64,000 nt of DNA from Oscillospiraceae bacterium (lineage in GTDB: Bacteria; Bacillota; Clostridia; Oscillospirales; JAAYXM01): positions 1-64,000 of the forward strand of contig SVLF01000009.1 in NCBI GenBank assembly GCA_015068085.1, in the 5' to 3' direction. Below, in pieces: positions 28,309 to 37,900 of this stretch; position 1 is the first letter of the stretch, and every line of letters begins with the position of its first letter. The notes under the pieces were generated by a model. It did no database searches. It was given only the letters and a program-made list of their open reading frames with translations, and was not told where the DNA came from. The translations under genes were made by a program, and so were the position numbers.

Positions 28309-29370
28309 TTATTTCCTGATATCGTCATACGCATAATCAAGGCCGAGTCCGCGGAGATCTGCAACAACATTGTTTTTCTCTGCATTGTACATTTCCCATA
28401 TAACGCGCAGGCTCTGCAATGCTGAACGTGCATCCGTTATCGGTCTCTTTCCTGTATTTAAGCAGTCGATGAAATGCTCTACCTCATAGTTTGTGTAAAC
28501 ACCGGTCTGGTCCGCTTTCCATATTACGCTGTAGCTCGTCCGTTCTTCAACACCCGGAACGTGGTCAAGCATTGCATTGTACAAACGGATTTCTCCCTTG
28601 GTATATTCAAGCAGACCCTTTTCGGTATGAATCTGATACGAGCTTCCGAAGCGCGTGCCGCGTGCTCCCCACGTTGCGCCGTGGTATCCTATCGCTCCGT
28701 TTTCAAACTTAAACGAAGCAACGCTTGTTCCCTCTTCTATAATCCACTCCGTACCGACGCGTGTGCCGAAATGCGCGCCCGAAACAGGATTTCCGAGGAA
28801 GCGCATAAGAAGATCCACATAATGGCAGCCGTGGCTGAAAAACTGACCGCCGCCGAGACGTGAGGTTGCGCCCCAGCCGACCATTCCGTCCGGATTCTTT
28901 GAACGTACAAGCTGTTCTGTCCAGATTGACATCTGAATGATTCTTCCGTAATCGCCGCTGTCAACAAGCTCTTTAAGCTTTACGATACCCGGCAGAAACG
29001 GAACGGGATACGCACACATAAATGTCAGATTTTTTTCATCGCATAACGCAATGAGGTTAAGGCATTCCTGCTCGCTGTTGCACAGCGGCTTTTCCATGAG
29101 AAGATGCTTGCCGTGTGTCGCAAAAAACATGCCACATTCATAATGCAGATCATGCGGAACGGCAATCAGAACCGCATCAACGTAATCTAAAATAGTGTGA
29201 TAATCCGTTGTTATGTAGGGATCGTCCAGAACCTCCGCAGCTGCCTGTGCGTTTTCAAGCTTCACATCGCAGACAGCGGTAATCTCCAGCCCCTGAACCC
29301 TTTTCACACCGCGCAGATGGTTTCCCATCATTTTTCCGCATCCGACAACACCTAATCTTACTTTTTTCAT
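28309..29370 (-). CDS. Gfo/Idh/MocA family oxidoreductase (module A)
   Basis: VRLGVVGCGKMMGNHLRGVKRV Rossmann motif, LLMEKPLCNSEQE, GCHYVDLLMRFLG; paralog at 45331-46374. Confidence 0.92.
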   Translation of the reverse strand: MKKVRLGVVGCGKMMGNHLRGVKRVQGLEITAVCDVKLENAQAAAEVLDDPYITTDYHTILDYVDAVLIAVPHDLHYECGMFFATHGKHLLMEKPLCNSEQECLNLIALCDEKNLTFMCAYPVPFLPGIVKLKELVDSGDYGRIIQMSIWTEQLVRSKNPDGMVGWGATSRLGGGQFFSHGCHYVDLLMRFLGNPVSGAHFGTRVGTEWIIEEGTSVASFKFENGAIGYHGATWGARGTRFGSSYQIHTEKGLLEYTKGEIRLYNAMLDHVPGVEERTSYSVIWKADQTGVYTNYEVEHFIDCLNTGKRPITDARSALQSLRVIWEMYNAEKNNVVADLRGLGLDYAYDDIRK

Positions 29371-29389
29371 TGCTTTCTGTCCTTTCCTG

Positions 29390-29417
29390 TTGACATTTTG
29401 TTTAATCTGGATATAAT
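29390..29417 (+). promoter_or_regulatory. Sigma-70-type promoter for the AraC1 gene
   Basis: TTGACA, 16-nt spacer, TATAAT. Confidence 0.6.
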
Positions 29418-29452
29418 TATTATGTCACCAATAATTTTTCCACGTTGAGGTC

Positions 29453-29510
29453 ATTATACTCTTACCGCATGAAAAAGTACATAGACTAAAAAGTTCAAAA
29501 CTTGTACTAT
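29453..29510 (-). promoter_or_regulatory. Module A operon promoter with operator-like motif copy 2
   Basis: Minus-strand TATAAT (29453-29458), 17-nt spacer, weak -35 TGTACT (29476-29481), motif aaaaagtTCaaaacttgtactat (29488-29510) directly upstream. Confidence 0.5.
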
Positions 29511-29525
29511 CTAAGAGGTTTTACT

Positions 29526-30398
29526 ATGGAAAAATATATTTTTAAGCATTCGTTACCCCGGAACGTTTCTGTTTCATCTCTTATAACCGTATACAGCAGG
29601 GTCGCTTTATACGACAGACCTGTCAAAAGCGAGTCTCATGATTTTCCGGAAATGGTTTTTCTTCGCGAAGGTTCCACAAACGGGCATACAATACTCGACG
29701 GTGTGCGGTATCCGTTTTCAAAGGGACAGCTTTTTATCATTCCTCCCAATGCCGTCCACGGTGTACGGAGCAAAACCAAAGCGGTTGTCGACATCATAAG
29801 CTTCGAATCCGATTCGGATATTTCTGCGCTTTATAACAAGAAGGCAATAACCTTAAACGCAAGCCAGCTGCACGCCTTTGACGAGCTCATCCACCTTGGA
29901 GTAAGGCTTTTTGAAGATCTTCCGTCGCCCGGGCACCAAAAGGGAATGTCCCTTCATTCCAGAGCTACCCCTCTCCTTCTTCAGCGGTTTAAAAATAATC
30001 TGGAGCTTTTTCTTATTGATTTATTGCTGAGCCGGTCGGACGGTAACCGGTTTTCTTCCACGGGAGCCGAAATATCATCTGAAGAGCAGTTTGACGTAAT
30101 TGTCAGCTATATGAAAATAAATCTCGATAAACAGCTGTCTCTTGAAGACCTGGCAAAAGAGCATTCGTTGAGCATAACCAAAATCCAAAAGCTTTTTTAT
30201 AAGTACACCGAACAGGCACCTATACAGTATTTTCTTGACCTGAAGCTTAATGCTGCGAAAAAAATGATGACATCCACCTCGCTCAATCACGCCCAGATTG
30301 CCGAAGCGCTGGGCTTTTCGTCAGCTTCATATTTTTCAAAGCTGTTCAAGAAGAAAAACGGGATGTCACCGTCGGAATATATAAAAACTCTTCTGTAA
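29526..30398 (+). CDS. AraC family transcriptional regulator (module A)
   Basis: Cupin-like N-terminus, C-terminal double HTH LSLEDLAKEHSLSITKIQKLFYK...HAQIAEALGFSSASYFSKLFKKKNGMSPSEY. Confidence 0.92.
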   Translation: MEKYIFKHSLPRNVSVSSLITVYSRVALYDRPVKSESHDFPEMVFLREGSTNGHTILDGVRYPFSKGQLFIIPPNAVHGVRSKTKAVVDIISFESDSDISALYNKKAITLNASQLHAFDELIHLGVRLFEDLPSPGHQKGMSLHSRATPLLLQRFKNNLELFLIDLLLSRSDGNRFSSTGAEISSEEQFDVIVSYMKINLDKQLSLEDLAKEHSLSITKIQKLFYKYTEQAPIQYFLDLKLNAAKKMMTSTSLNHAQIAEALGFSSASYFSKLFKKKNGMSPSEYIKTLL

Positions 30399-30432
30399 AG
30401 AATAATCCTTTGTAAATTAACAAAAAAGAACA

Positions 30433-30484
30433 GAGCACAGAAGCGGAAAGAGCTGTCTTTTTTCGCTCCTGTGCTCATTTTTTT
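30433..30484 (+). terminator. Terminator of the AraC1 gene
   Basis: gagcacag ... ctgtgctc stem followed by atttttttt. Confidence 0.65.
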
Positions 30485-30494
30485 GCATCCGATG

Positions 30495-30523
30495 TTGACA
30501 TTTGTGTGTTTATGTGGTATTAT
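30495..30523 (+). promoter_or_regulatory. Sigma-70-type promoter for the deoR-phosphatase-MFS operon
   Basis: TTGACA, 17-nt spacer, TATTAT. Confidence 0.65.
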
Positions 30524-30547
30524 GTGGGATATGGAGTTGGTGTATTG

Positions 30548-31324
30548 ATGCTTGCAAATGAAAGACATTCAAAAATCCGCGCCGCACTTGCAAAAACCGG
30601 CGCGGTTACCGTTGCCGAGCTTGCAAAAGCTTTCGGTGTTTCTGACGAAACCGTGCGCCGCGACCTGCTCGCGCTTGAGCGCGAAGGCGTTCTTTCCCGC
30701 GTACACGGTGGCGCAATTGCGGTGGCTACGATCAAACCCGCAGGTGAGTTTTCCGTCCGCATTGACGAACATCGCCGCGAGAAAAATGAACTTTCTCAAC
30801 TTGCCGCAGAGCTTATCGAAGAAGGCGACATCATCGCTGTTGATGCCGGAACTACCGCACTTGAATTCGCCGATGTGATAAAAGATAAATTCAAAAATCT
30901 CACTGTCATTACCCATTCGCTCGGTGTTTTCAACATCCTTTCCCACTCAGAGACAATACAGACCGTTCTTGTCGGCGGAAGCTACGACAAAGGAGAAGAT
31001 GCATTCTGGGGGCATCTCACCGCACAGAACCTGCGTTCGCTCCACGTTGCAAAAGCCTTTATTTTCCCCACGGGCATTTCACTCTCTTGTGGAATTTCGG
31101 ATTTCCATTTAAAGCTTGCCGATGTTCAGCACACGCTCCTTTCCATTGCAGACAAAATCATTGTTCTTGCCGACAGCTCAAAATTCGAAAAAACGTCGCT
31201 GTGCAAGCTGTGTGATTTAAATCCCGAGCACATCTACGTAACCGATGGAAATCTGCCCGACACTATCTTTAACCTGTACCGCGAAAACAATCTTACAATT
31301 CTGAAAGGAAAGTGCCAAAAATGA
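30548..31324 (+). CDS. DeoR family transcriptional regulator
   Basis: VTVAELAKAFGVSDETVRRDLLALEREGVLSRVHGGAI HTH, IAVDAGTTALEFA, VLADSSKFEKTSL. Confidence 0.93.
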   Translation: MLANERHSKIRAALAKTGAVTVAELAKAFGVSDETVRRDLLALEREGVLSRVHGGAIAVATIKPAGEFSVRIDEHRREKNELSQLAAELIEEGDIIAVDAGTTALEFADVIKDKFKNLTVITHSLGVFNILSHSETIQTVLVGGSYDKGEDAFWGHLTAQNLRSLHVAKAFIFPTGISLSCGISDFHLKLADVQHTLLSIADKIIVLADSSKFEKTSLCKLCDLNPEHIYVTDGNLPDTIFNLYRENNLTILKGKCQK

Positions 31325-32082
31325 ACAAAAAAGTTATTCTTATCCTCGCCGACGGTATGCGTCCTGATTCTATGGAGCATCTTCCGTACGTACAAAAGCT
31401 TATGGGAGAAAGTGCGTATACCATGCGCGCGCAGACCGTTTTCCCGTCAGCCACGCTTCCGTGCCATATGTCTCTCTTTTTAGGCGTTCCGCCCGAGCGC
31501 CACGGCACAACCACCAACCTGTATATGCCGCCCGTGCGTCCGATTGACGGAATTTGCGAGCAGCTGAACAACGCAAAGAAAACAATTGCCGTTTTCTATG
31601 ACTGGGAACAGCTCCGCGACCTCTGGCGGCCGGGGAAAATAGCTTTTTCGATGTTTTCGCGCGGTAATTATGAAATAAGTGATGCAAAACACACTGGCTA
31701 TGCAATAAACTATATTGCCGAAGAAGCACCGGACTTTGTTTTCCTGTATCTCGGCTTTCCCGACGGTGCGGGGCATAGCTTCGGATGGATGGGTGAAGAA
31801 TATATGGAGTCCGTCCGTGCTACGTGGGAGAATATTGAAAGAGTAGTTGAAAAATACCGTGATGAATACACATTCATTATAACCGCAGATCACGGCGGAC
31901 ACAACCGTATCCACGGAATGGATATGCCGGAGGATATGACAATCCCGCTTATTCTGCTCGGTCCGGACTTTGCCCCGGGAGAGATAGAACGCGACGTAAA
32001 TATTATGGATATCACCCCGACAATTGCACGTCTTACGGGCGTGGACGAAAGCCCCGAATGGGAGGGGAATGCTCTTATATGA
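31321..32082 (+). CDS. Alkaline phosphatase superfamily (type I phosphodiesterase/nucleotide pyrophosphatase-like) protein
   Basis: VILILADGMRPD, nucleophile region TVFPSATLPCHMSLFLGVPPERHG, FIITADHGGHNRIHG, DITPTIARLTGV. Confidence 0.85.
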   Translation: MNKKVILILADGMRPDSMEHLPYVQKLMGESAYTMRAQTVFPSATLPCHMSLFLGVPPERHGTTTNLYMPPVRPIDGICEQLNNAKKTIAVFYDWEQLRDLWRPGKIAFSMFSRGNYEISDAKHTGYAINYIAEEAPDFVFLYLGFPDGAGHSFGWMGEEYMESVRATWENIERVVEKYRDEYTFIITADHGGHNRIHGMDMPEDMTIPLILLGPDFAPGEIERDVNIMDITPTIARLTGVDESPEWEGNALI

Positions 32083-33269
32083 ACACTTCAATGACGAAAA
32101 AGAGGACTAATCTTTTAATTTTCCTCTTCTCTGTAATGTATTTCACAAGCTATATCTCCCGCATAAACTTTGGTGCAGTTCTCCTTGAAATGGTGCGCGC
32201 AGAGGGATTTTTAAAAAGCGATGTTTCTCTTGCCGTAACCGCAAGCTTTATAACCTACGGCGCAGGTCAGCTCGTCAGCGGATATATGGGCGACCGCATA
32301 AATCCGAAGCTACTTATGCTTGGCGGGCTTTTGCTCACAGCGCTTATGAATCTTTGTATTCCTTTCTGCCCCACGCCCGGAATGATGGTCGGCATATGGG
32401 CAGTAAACGGATTTGCACAAAGCTTTATGTGGCCGCCACTTGTAAAAATTATGACCGGACTTTTCGATGATGAAACCTACCGCATCGCAACGGTGCGCGT
32501 ATCGTGGGGAAGCTCAATCGGAACGATCGCCGTTTATCTTCTCTCCCCGCTGTTTATCTCAACAGTTGGCTGGAGAGGTATGTTCTTTTTCTCCTTTGGG
32601 ATGTGCATTATAATGGCTTTTGTCTGGATGCTTGCGCTTCGTAATACCGATACCTCCGTTTCTGCGAAATCAAACAGCGCAGAAGCCTCGTCCGAAAGAA
32701 AAAATCCTTTTTCCGGATTTGCTCTTGTTGCAATAGTTGTTGCAATAATCTGCCAGGGGGCGCTGCGTGACGGCATAACGACGTGGATGCCGACGTATAT
32801 TGCCGAGGTTTACGACCTCGGAAGCTCGATATCAATCCTCACCGGCGTTATTCTTCCTATATTCAGCATAATCTGCTTCCGCGCAACGCTGTGGCTTCGT
32901 AACAGCAAGGTTAGAAACGAGCTTACGCTCTCTGCGTATATTTTTGTTGTCGGCGTTGCCGCGGCAGTGCTTCTTGCGTTTTTGTCATCCGGCAGTGCCG
33001 CGCTCTCGGTCTTTCTCTCCGCAACGCTTACGGGCGCAATGCACGGCGTAAACCTTCTGCTCGTCTGTATGGTTCCTATGTATTTTAAAAACACCTCTAC
33101 CGCATCGGGCGTTCTCAATTCCTTTACCTATCTCGGAAGTGCGCTTTCTACCTATGGCATTGCGCTTATCTCCGAAAGCTTCGGCTGGAACGTAACCATA
33201 TGGGTGTGGGCTTCTCTTGCGCTTTTCGGCGGGCTCCTCTGCGCCGCCGCAACACGAAGACGCGGATGA
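32079..33269 (+). CDS. MFS transporter, organophosphate:phosphate antiporter-like
   Basis: About 12 TM; YFTSYISRINFGAVLLEM, YGAGQLVSGYMGDRINPK, SFMWPPLVKIM; ATGA overlap with the upstream gene. Confidence 0.85.
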   Translation: MNTSMTKKRTNLLIFLFSVMYFTSYISRINFGAVLLEMVRAEGFLKSDVSLAVTASFITYGAGQLVSGYMGDRINPKLLMLGGLLLTALMNLCIPFCPTPGMMVGIWAVNGFAQSFMWPPLVKIMTGLFDDETYRIATVRVSWGSSIGTIAVYLLSPLFISTVGWRGMFFFSFGMCIIMAFVWMLALRNTDTSVSAKSNSAEASSERKNPFSGFALVAIVVAIICQGALRDGITTWMPTYIAEVYDLGSSISILTGVILPIFSIICFRATLWLRNSKVRNELTLSAYIFVVGVAAAVLLAFLSSGSAALSVFLSATLTGAMHGVNLLLVCMVPMYFKNTSTASGVLNSFTYLGSALSTYGIALISESFGWNVTIWVWASLALFGGLLCAAATRRRG

Positions 33270-33307
33270 ATTGTAACATAAATATCTCTATACTTGTTAC
33301 TTCTTAA

Positions 33308-33345
33308 ATAGAAGACCTGCGGGATAATCCTCGCAGGTCTTCTAT
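33308..33345. terminator. Bidirectional terminator between convergent MFS and SBP2 genes
   Basis: 14-bp perfect inverted repeat atagaagacctgcg / cgcaggtcttctat with T-rich flank. Confidence 0.75.
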
Positions 33346-33353
33346 TTTGCTTG

Positions 33354-34907
33354 TTATTTCATTCTGTTATAAGCGCTCTCGTATATCGAAAGAAGTTCAT
33401 CAACACCAAGGTTTTTAAGTTCATTTCTGAACTCATCAAACTCCGAAAGCGGTTTTTGACCGATGATAAACTTATGTATGTTTTCGTTGAAGTAGGTATC
33501 TATTCCCGTCCCGATTTTATCAATCTGTGCTGCCTCTTCGTCAGTAAACGCAACAAAGCTAAGAGGATTAAAATAAGGCATCGTGTGTTCAAGTACCATA
33601 TCACGTGTTTCGGCAATATCCTCAGATTCAGAAGTGAGAACAGAGTCGGAATCAATTTTCGAGAACGAACCGTAAGAATTGAAGCCGTAAAGTGTTTGTA
33701 TCTGTGTTCCATTCTCATCTTGAATAAACATCTTTTTACCGTCTTTTATTTCAAAGGTTTCTCCCTCTTTACCCCAAGAAACAAGCTCTACTGCCTCGTC
33801 TGTATAAAGCCAGTCTATATACTTCGCCGCATTTATAATTCTCTTTTCATCTACAGAATTGCAGATTGCAAGTCCGTACGGATCGTAATTATACTTATTC
33901 ACCATTGCAACACCATTTTCAGCATCAGCTACCGGCGGAACCATAGCTGTAAGGTTAAACTCAGGGTTCTTTTCCCGACAAAGAGAGTTGAAGAAATCTA
34001 TCCTGGTCTGATATTCAGGCATAATAAAGCCACGGTCGGTAGTGATAAGCTCCTGCCAGTTCGCGTTTGAAATATTCATAAAGTTCGACATAAGGAGTTC
34101 TTCGTTAATCATTTTGTTATAGAATGTAAGCACATTAAGCATAGTCTCTTCGAGCGCACCATAACTCCATTTTTCGTTCTCGTAGTCATAATACACGGAT
34201 ATTTCCCAATAGGGTTTCCACGAAGAACCGGTTACGTTTAAGTTTGCTAATTTTGAGCGAACTGCAAAGGGATAGGAGTCAGGATATATTTCTTTGAGTT
34301 TTTTACAAACCTCATATAACTCATCAAAGCTTGTCGGTACAGAAATGCCATGCTTATCAAAAATATCTTTTCGATAAAGCCATGCTCGGACATTCTGAGT
34401 TTTCTCACGACCGAAATTAGGAATGAAATACTGCTTACCGTCCGCCGAACGACTCATATTCACCTTTTGACTGTATTCGTCCTCAGAAAGGCTGCTATAA
34501 AACCTCATAAGATTCGGCATGCACTCTTTTACATTCTCAACCGCAATCACAGCTCCCTGACGAGAATACTTGTCAAGCTCATTTTTATTGTTGAAAACAG
34601 CAATATCCGGAACTGTTTTTGCATCGGTAAACATAAGTGTGAGCTTTGTGGCATATTCCGACTCGGGAACTGCATTTACATTAAGCGTTGCTCCGCATCC
34701 CTCTTCGATATACTGCCAAACCTTCCAATCTTCATCATATGGCCAACTTGGGTGCGAGCGAATGCAGATTTGTATTACATCTTCTTTTGTAAGAGGGTCT
34801 GTGCTTTTCACGTTTTCCAAAACAGTTTCTTCTTTGGTTTCGCCGCCGCAAGCACAAAGCGCAAATAGCATTACCGTTGCAAGAGTTACTGCGATAAGTT
34901 TTTTCAT
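33354..34907 (-). CDS. Extracellular solute-binding lipoprotein SBP2 (module B)
   Basis: MKKLIAVTLATVMLFALCACGG lipobox signal; many segments shared with SBP1 (WPYDEDWKVWQYIEEGCGA, TDRGFIMPEYQTRIDFFNSL). Confidence 0.88.
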   Translation of the reverse strand: MKKLIAVTLATVMLFALCACGGETKEETVLENVKSTDPLTKEDVIQICIRSHPSWPYDEDWKVWQYIEEGCGATLNVNAVPESEYATKLTLMFTDAKTVPDIAVFNNKNELDKYSRQGAVIAVENVKECMPNLMRFYSSLSEDEYSQKVNMSRSADGKQYFIPNFGREKTQNVRAWLYRKDIFDKHGISVPTSFDELYEVCKKLKEIYPDSYPFAVRSKLANLNVTGSSWKPYWEISVYYDYENEKWSYGALEETMLNVLTFYNKMINEELLMSNFMNISNANWQELITTDRGFIMPEYQTRIDFFNSLCREKNPEFNLTAMVPPVADAENGVAMVNKYNYDPYGLAICNSVDEKRIINAAKYIDWLYTDEAVELVSWGKEGETFEIKDGKKMFIQDENGTQIQTLYGFNSYGSFSKIDSDSVLTSESEDIAETRDMVLEHTMPYFNPLSFVAFTDEEAAQIDKIGTGIDTYFNENIHKFIIGQKPLSEFDEFRNELKNLGVDELLSIYESAYNRMK

Positions 34908-34994
34908 TTTGAAATTCCTTTCCTGTTTTTGTTGTATTTGGTAAATAAATTCTGATTAGCGGGCGGAGCTATGCCCCGCCCCTACAAAATGGAT

Positions 34995-37900
34995 TTATTT
35001 CTTTACGTAATCCAATATTCTCTTTATGAGAACCGCGACTTCCGCTCTTGTTGTGTAGTCAGTCGGAGCGATGAGATTGTTCTTACCGTTGACGAGACCT
35101 GCGCCGATGAGCGCGGTGACAGCTTCCTTTGCGTAAGGAGCAACGGTGTCAAAGTCGGGGTATTGCGGTTCGTCATAAATGCCGAACCCTACATTGAGTT
35201 TCTGCAATGCCCGATATACGATTACCATCATATCCTGGCGGGTTATGTGGTTTCGCGGGGCGAACTTGTTATCACCGATGCCGTTGACGATGCCTGTGTT
35301 TCGTGCTATTGCAAGCTCTGTTGCGAAGTAATCGGAAGCAGATACGTCTGCAAAGTTCTCTGCGTTGTCCGATGTGAGATTGAATGCACGGACAAGCAGC
35401 AGGGCGAAATCCGCGCGGGTTATGTTTGCGGCGGGGGCGAATGTGGTTTCGCTTGTTCCGCGTATTATGTCGGCTGCGGCAAGCGTGTTTATTGCGTCCG
35501 CCGCCCATGAGTGGTTGCCGAGATCGGTGAATTGAGGTTTTTCCACCTCATCCGCCTCGTCTCCGCTCGGCACCTTCTCCTCGAGGAGAAGGCTTTCATC
35601 ATCGTCCTTTTCATCGGAGGTATCGGTTTGGTCGGTGTTTGTTGTGTCATCCGGTTTGTCGGACGGTGCGGCACCGCCACCGCCTCCGCTGCCCCCGCTG
35701 CCTGCAGCGCCGGAATTTCCCGTTACTTCTTTATCTCCGGAGGTTTCTTTATCAGTTGAAGTTCCGGTTCCGGTTGTACGTCCGTAAACGGTTATCGTAA
35801 AGCGAACCGTTGATGCGAGATCACCATCAGATGCTGTGACTGCAACGTGATTATCTCCGACCTGACTGTCGTCCGGCTTCCATGTCAGAACTCCGGTTTC
35901 TTTGTTGAGCGACATTCCTCGCGGTAAAACAGTTCCCGAAAGAGTAAGCTCCTTTCCGCTTTCGCTTGTTGCCGAAATCGGAATTGAAATCGAGCTTCCG
36001 GCAGAAACTGCGGCATCTGCTACAGGTGTAAATTCCGGTGCCTCTGATTTATACGTTGCAAGCGGAATCTGTGCGACCTGTTCTTCGGCAATATTATAAA
36101 TATACTCCTTTTCTTTGTTGCTTGAAGCCTTATGACTTCGGATGAGTGAAACGTCTCCGACGCCGACGGTAAGCTTTCTTCCGTTCTTCTCGGCGCTTTC
36201 GATTATGTATGATCCGTTATCCACGCCGTCGTTTTTTATGTTGATGACGTTTCCGATAATTGAATTGCAGTCAAGGCTTTCGTAATCCTCATCAAGCTCA
36301 AGTTCTATAAAACTTTTGTATTCAGTTGCCCCTGTAAACTCATTCACCGTCCCCTTGGGAAGCCCCTGAGTAAAGCCTTTGACTCTGCCTTTCAATGCGG
36401 CATATTCGGCTTCTGTCTGACCTAACTTTGTTCCGTCCATAAGGTAGCTTCTGACTACCTCGCCCTGACCGTCAAGCGTATATACACCTACAAAACCGCA
36501 GAATTCGAAAAGTTCTCCGACGTTATACGTTACCTCGTTGTTTGCGGCATAGATTACATAATCGCACCTTCCGCTATTGAGCTTGACCTTTATTGCTGCA
36601 ACAGGCTCTGACGGACTCATCGGTTTTCCGTCAGCACGAGTTACCTCTACGCGTTCAAGGCTCTCTATCGCACTCTGCCCGATATACGGTTCAAGAGCTG
36701 TTGTGAAAAGCGTATCGAGATTTTCTCCGCTTCGCCTTACAAGGAGATATCTAAACTTTTCGGGATTGCCCTTCGTTGTGGGAGCCTTTCCGTCTGCGAG
36801 CGCGACCTCGCTTACCTCAAAATCATTGAGCATTGTAAGGCGCAGATGCCAATCCTTCTTGGGATATGACTTCATTGCCGGACGCAAACGCTCTACCTTG
36901 AAGTCCGCCATAAACGTCCCCGTCTTCGGATTCTTTGCGCGTTCGACGTTATAAAGCCAGTTATAGCCGTTATCGAGCTTATACCTTGTTGTGTCACCGA
37001 AAGGAATGTCTGCTCCCGCATATGTTCCCATAGGCTGTGGAACCATCGTCACGCCTTCCATGTTGGCCTTTTCAGACTGGCTGTGAAAGCTATATACATG
37101 CTCATCTCCGCCTACTACCCGGAAAAAGTCCAGTGCATAGGATACCGTGTCATCCACATCTACAGAAACAACGGTTCTGCGATAGGTGCTTGTGTGCATC
37201 GGATAGAACTCAGCTCCGTCAGCATCCATAACCTTAACCTCACCCGAATCATCAAAGTGCAGAAGATCAGCTGTTTTCAGTCCTCTGGTCTGATGCTCGT
37301 CATTTACAACAACCGTGTTGTGCGATACGGTGCCTGCCGTCCACTGTGTACGCGTTACCGCACCTTCGCCCGTCATCTCAGCAGGATATCCGTGGTCGGG
37401 AGCCATATTGAGTCCATATGCATCTATACCGAGATTCATACCGTCATGGTGCTTATGACTAACGGCAGTTCCAAAGTACATCCACCAGTCACGCATCGTG
37501 TCATTAACAACCGATGTATCCCTGCTTTCAAAACGTGTACCGTCGCGCAGTGCAGCAAAACCGTATCCCGTGGACGCCGAGCTTTTTGACTCGTCATACT
37601 CACCATAGGCTTCTATAGCAGAGTTCACCTCATCCTGAATTGACTCCGGATTTTTTGTGAAAACGTCATAGTGAAGATCTTCAAGGGCTCCTCCCGAGTT
37701 CAGGTATAGACACTGTGCAAAATACGGGTCCTTTGTTGCCTGCCATCCCGCAAGCAACAAGCTGTTGTTCATACGCCCATCCTCACCCGCGGTGCCTCCA
37801 TCGTCGCCGATGTTTGCACGTCTTCTGCCGGCAAGACGCGTCGGAGTATAAATCTTCAGCATTTTTATGAATTTCGGGTTTTTTAACAGATTATCTTCTT

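Noticed and set aside
29371-29525. Possible riboswitch or ncRNA in the gfo1-araC1 intergenic region
   Set aside because: Only about 155 nt and fully explained by divergent promoters and operator-like motif; no convincing multi-stem structure by eye.
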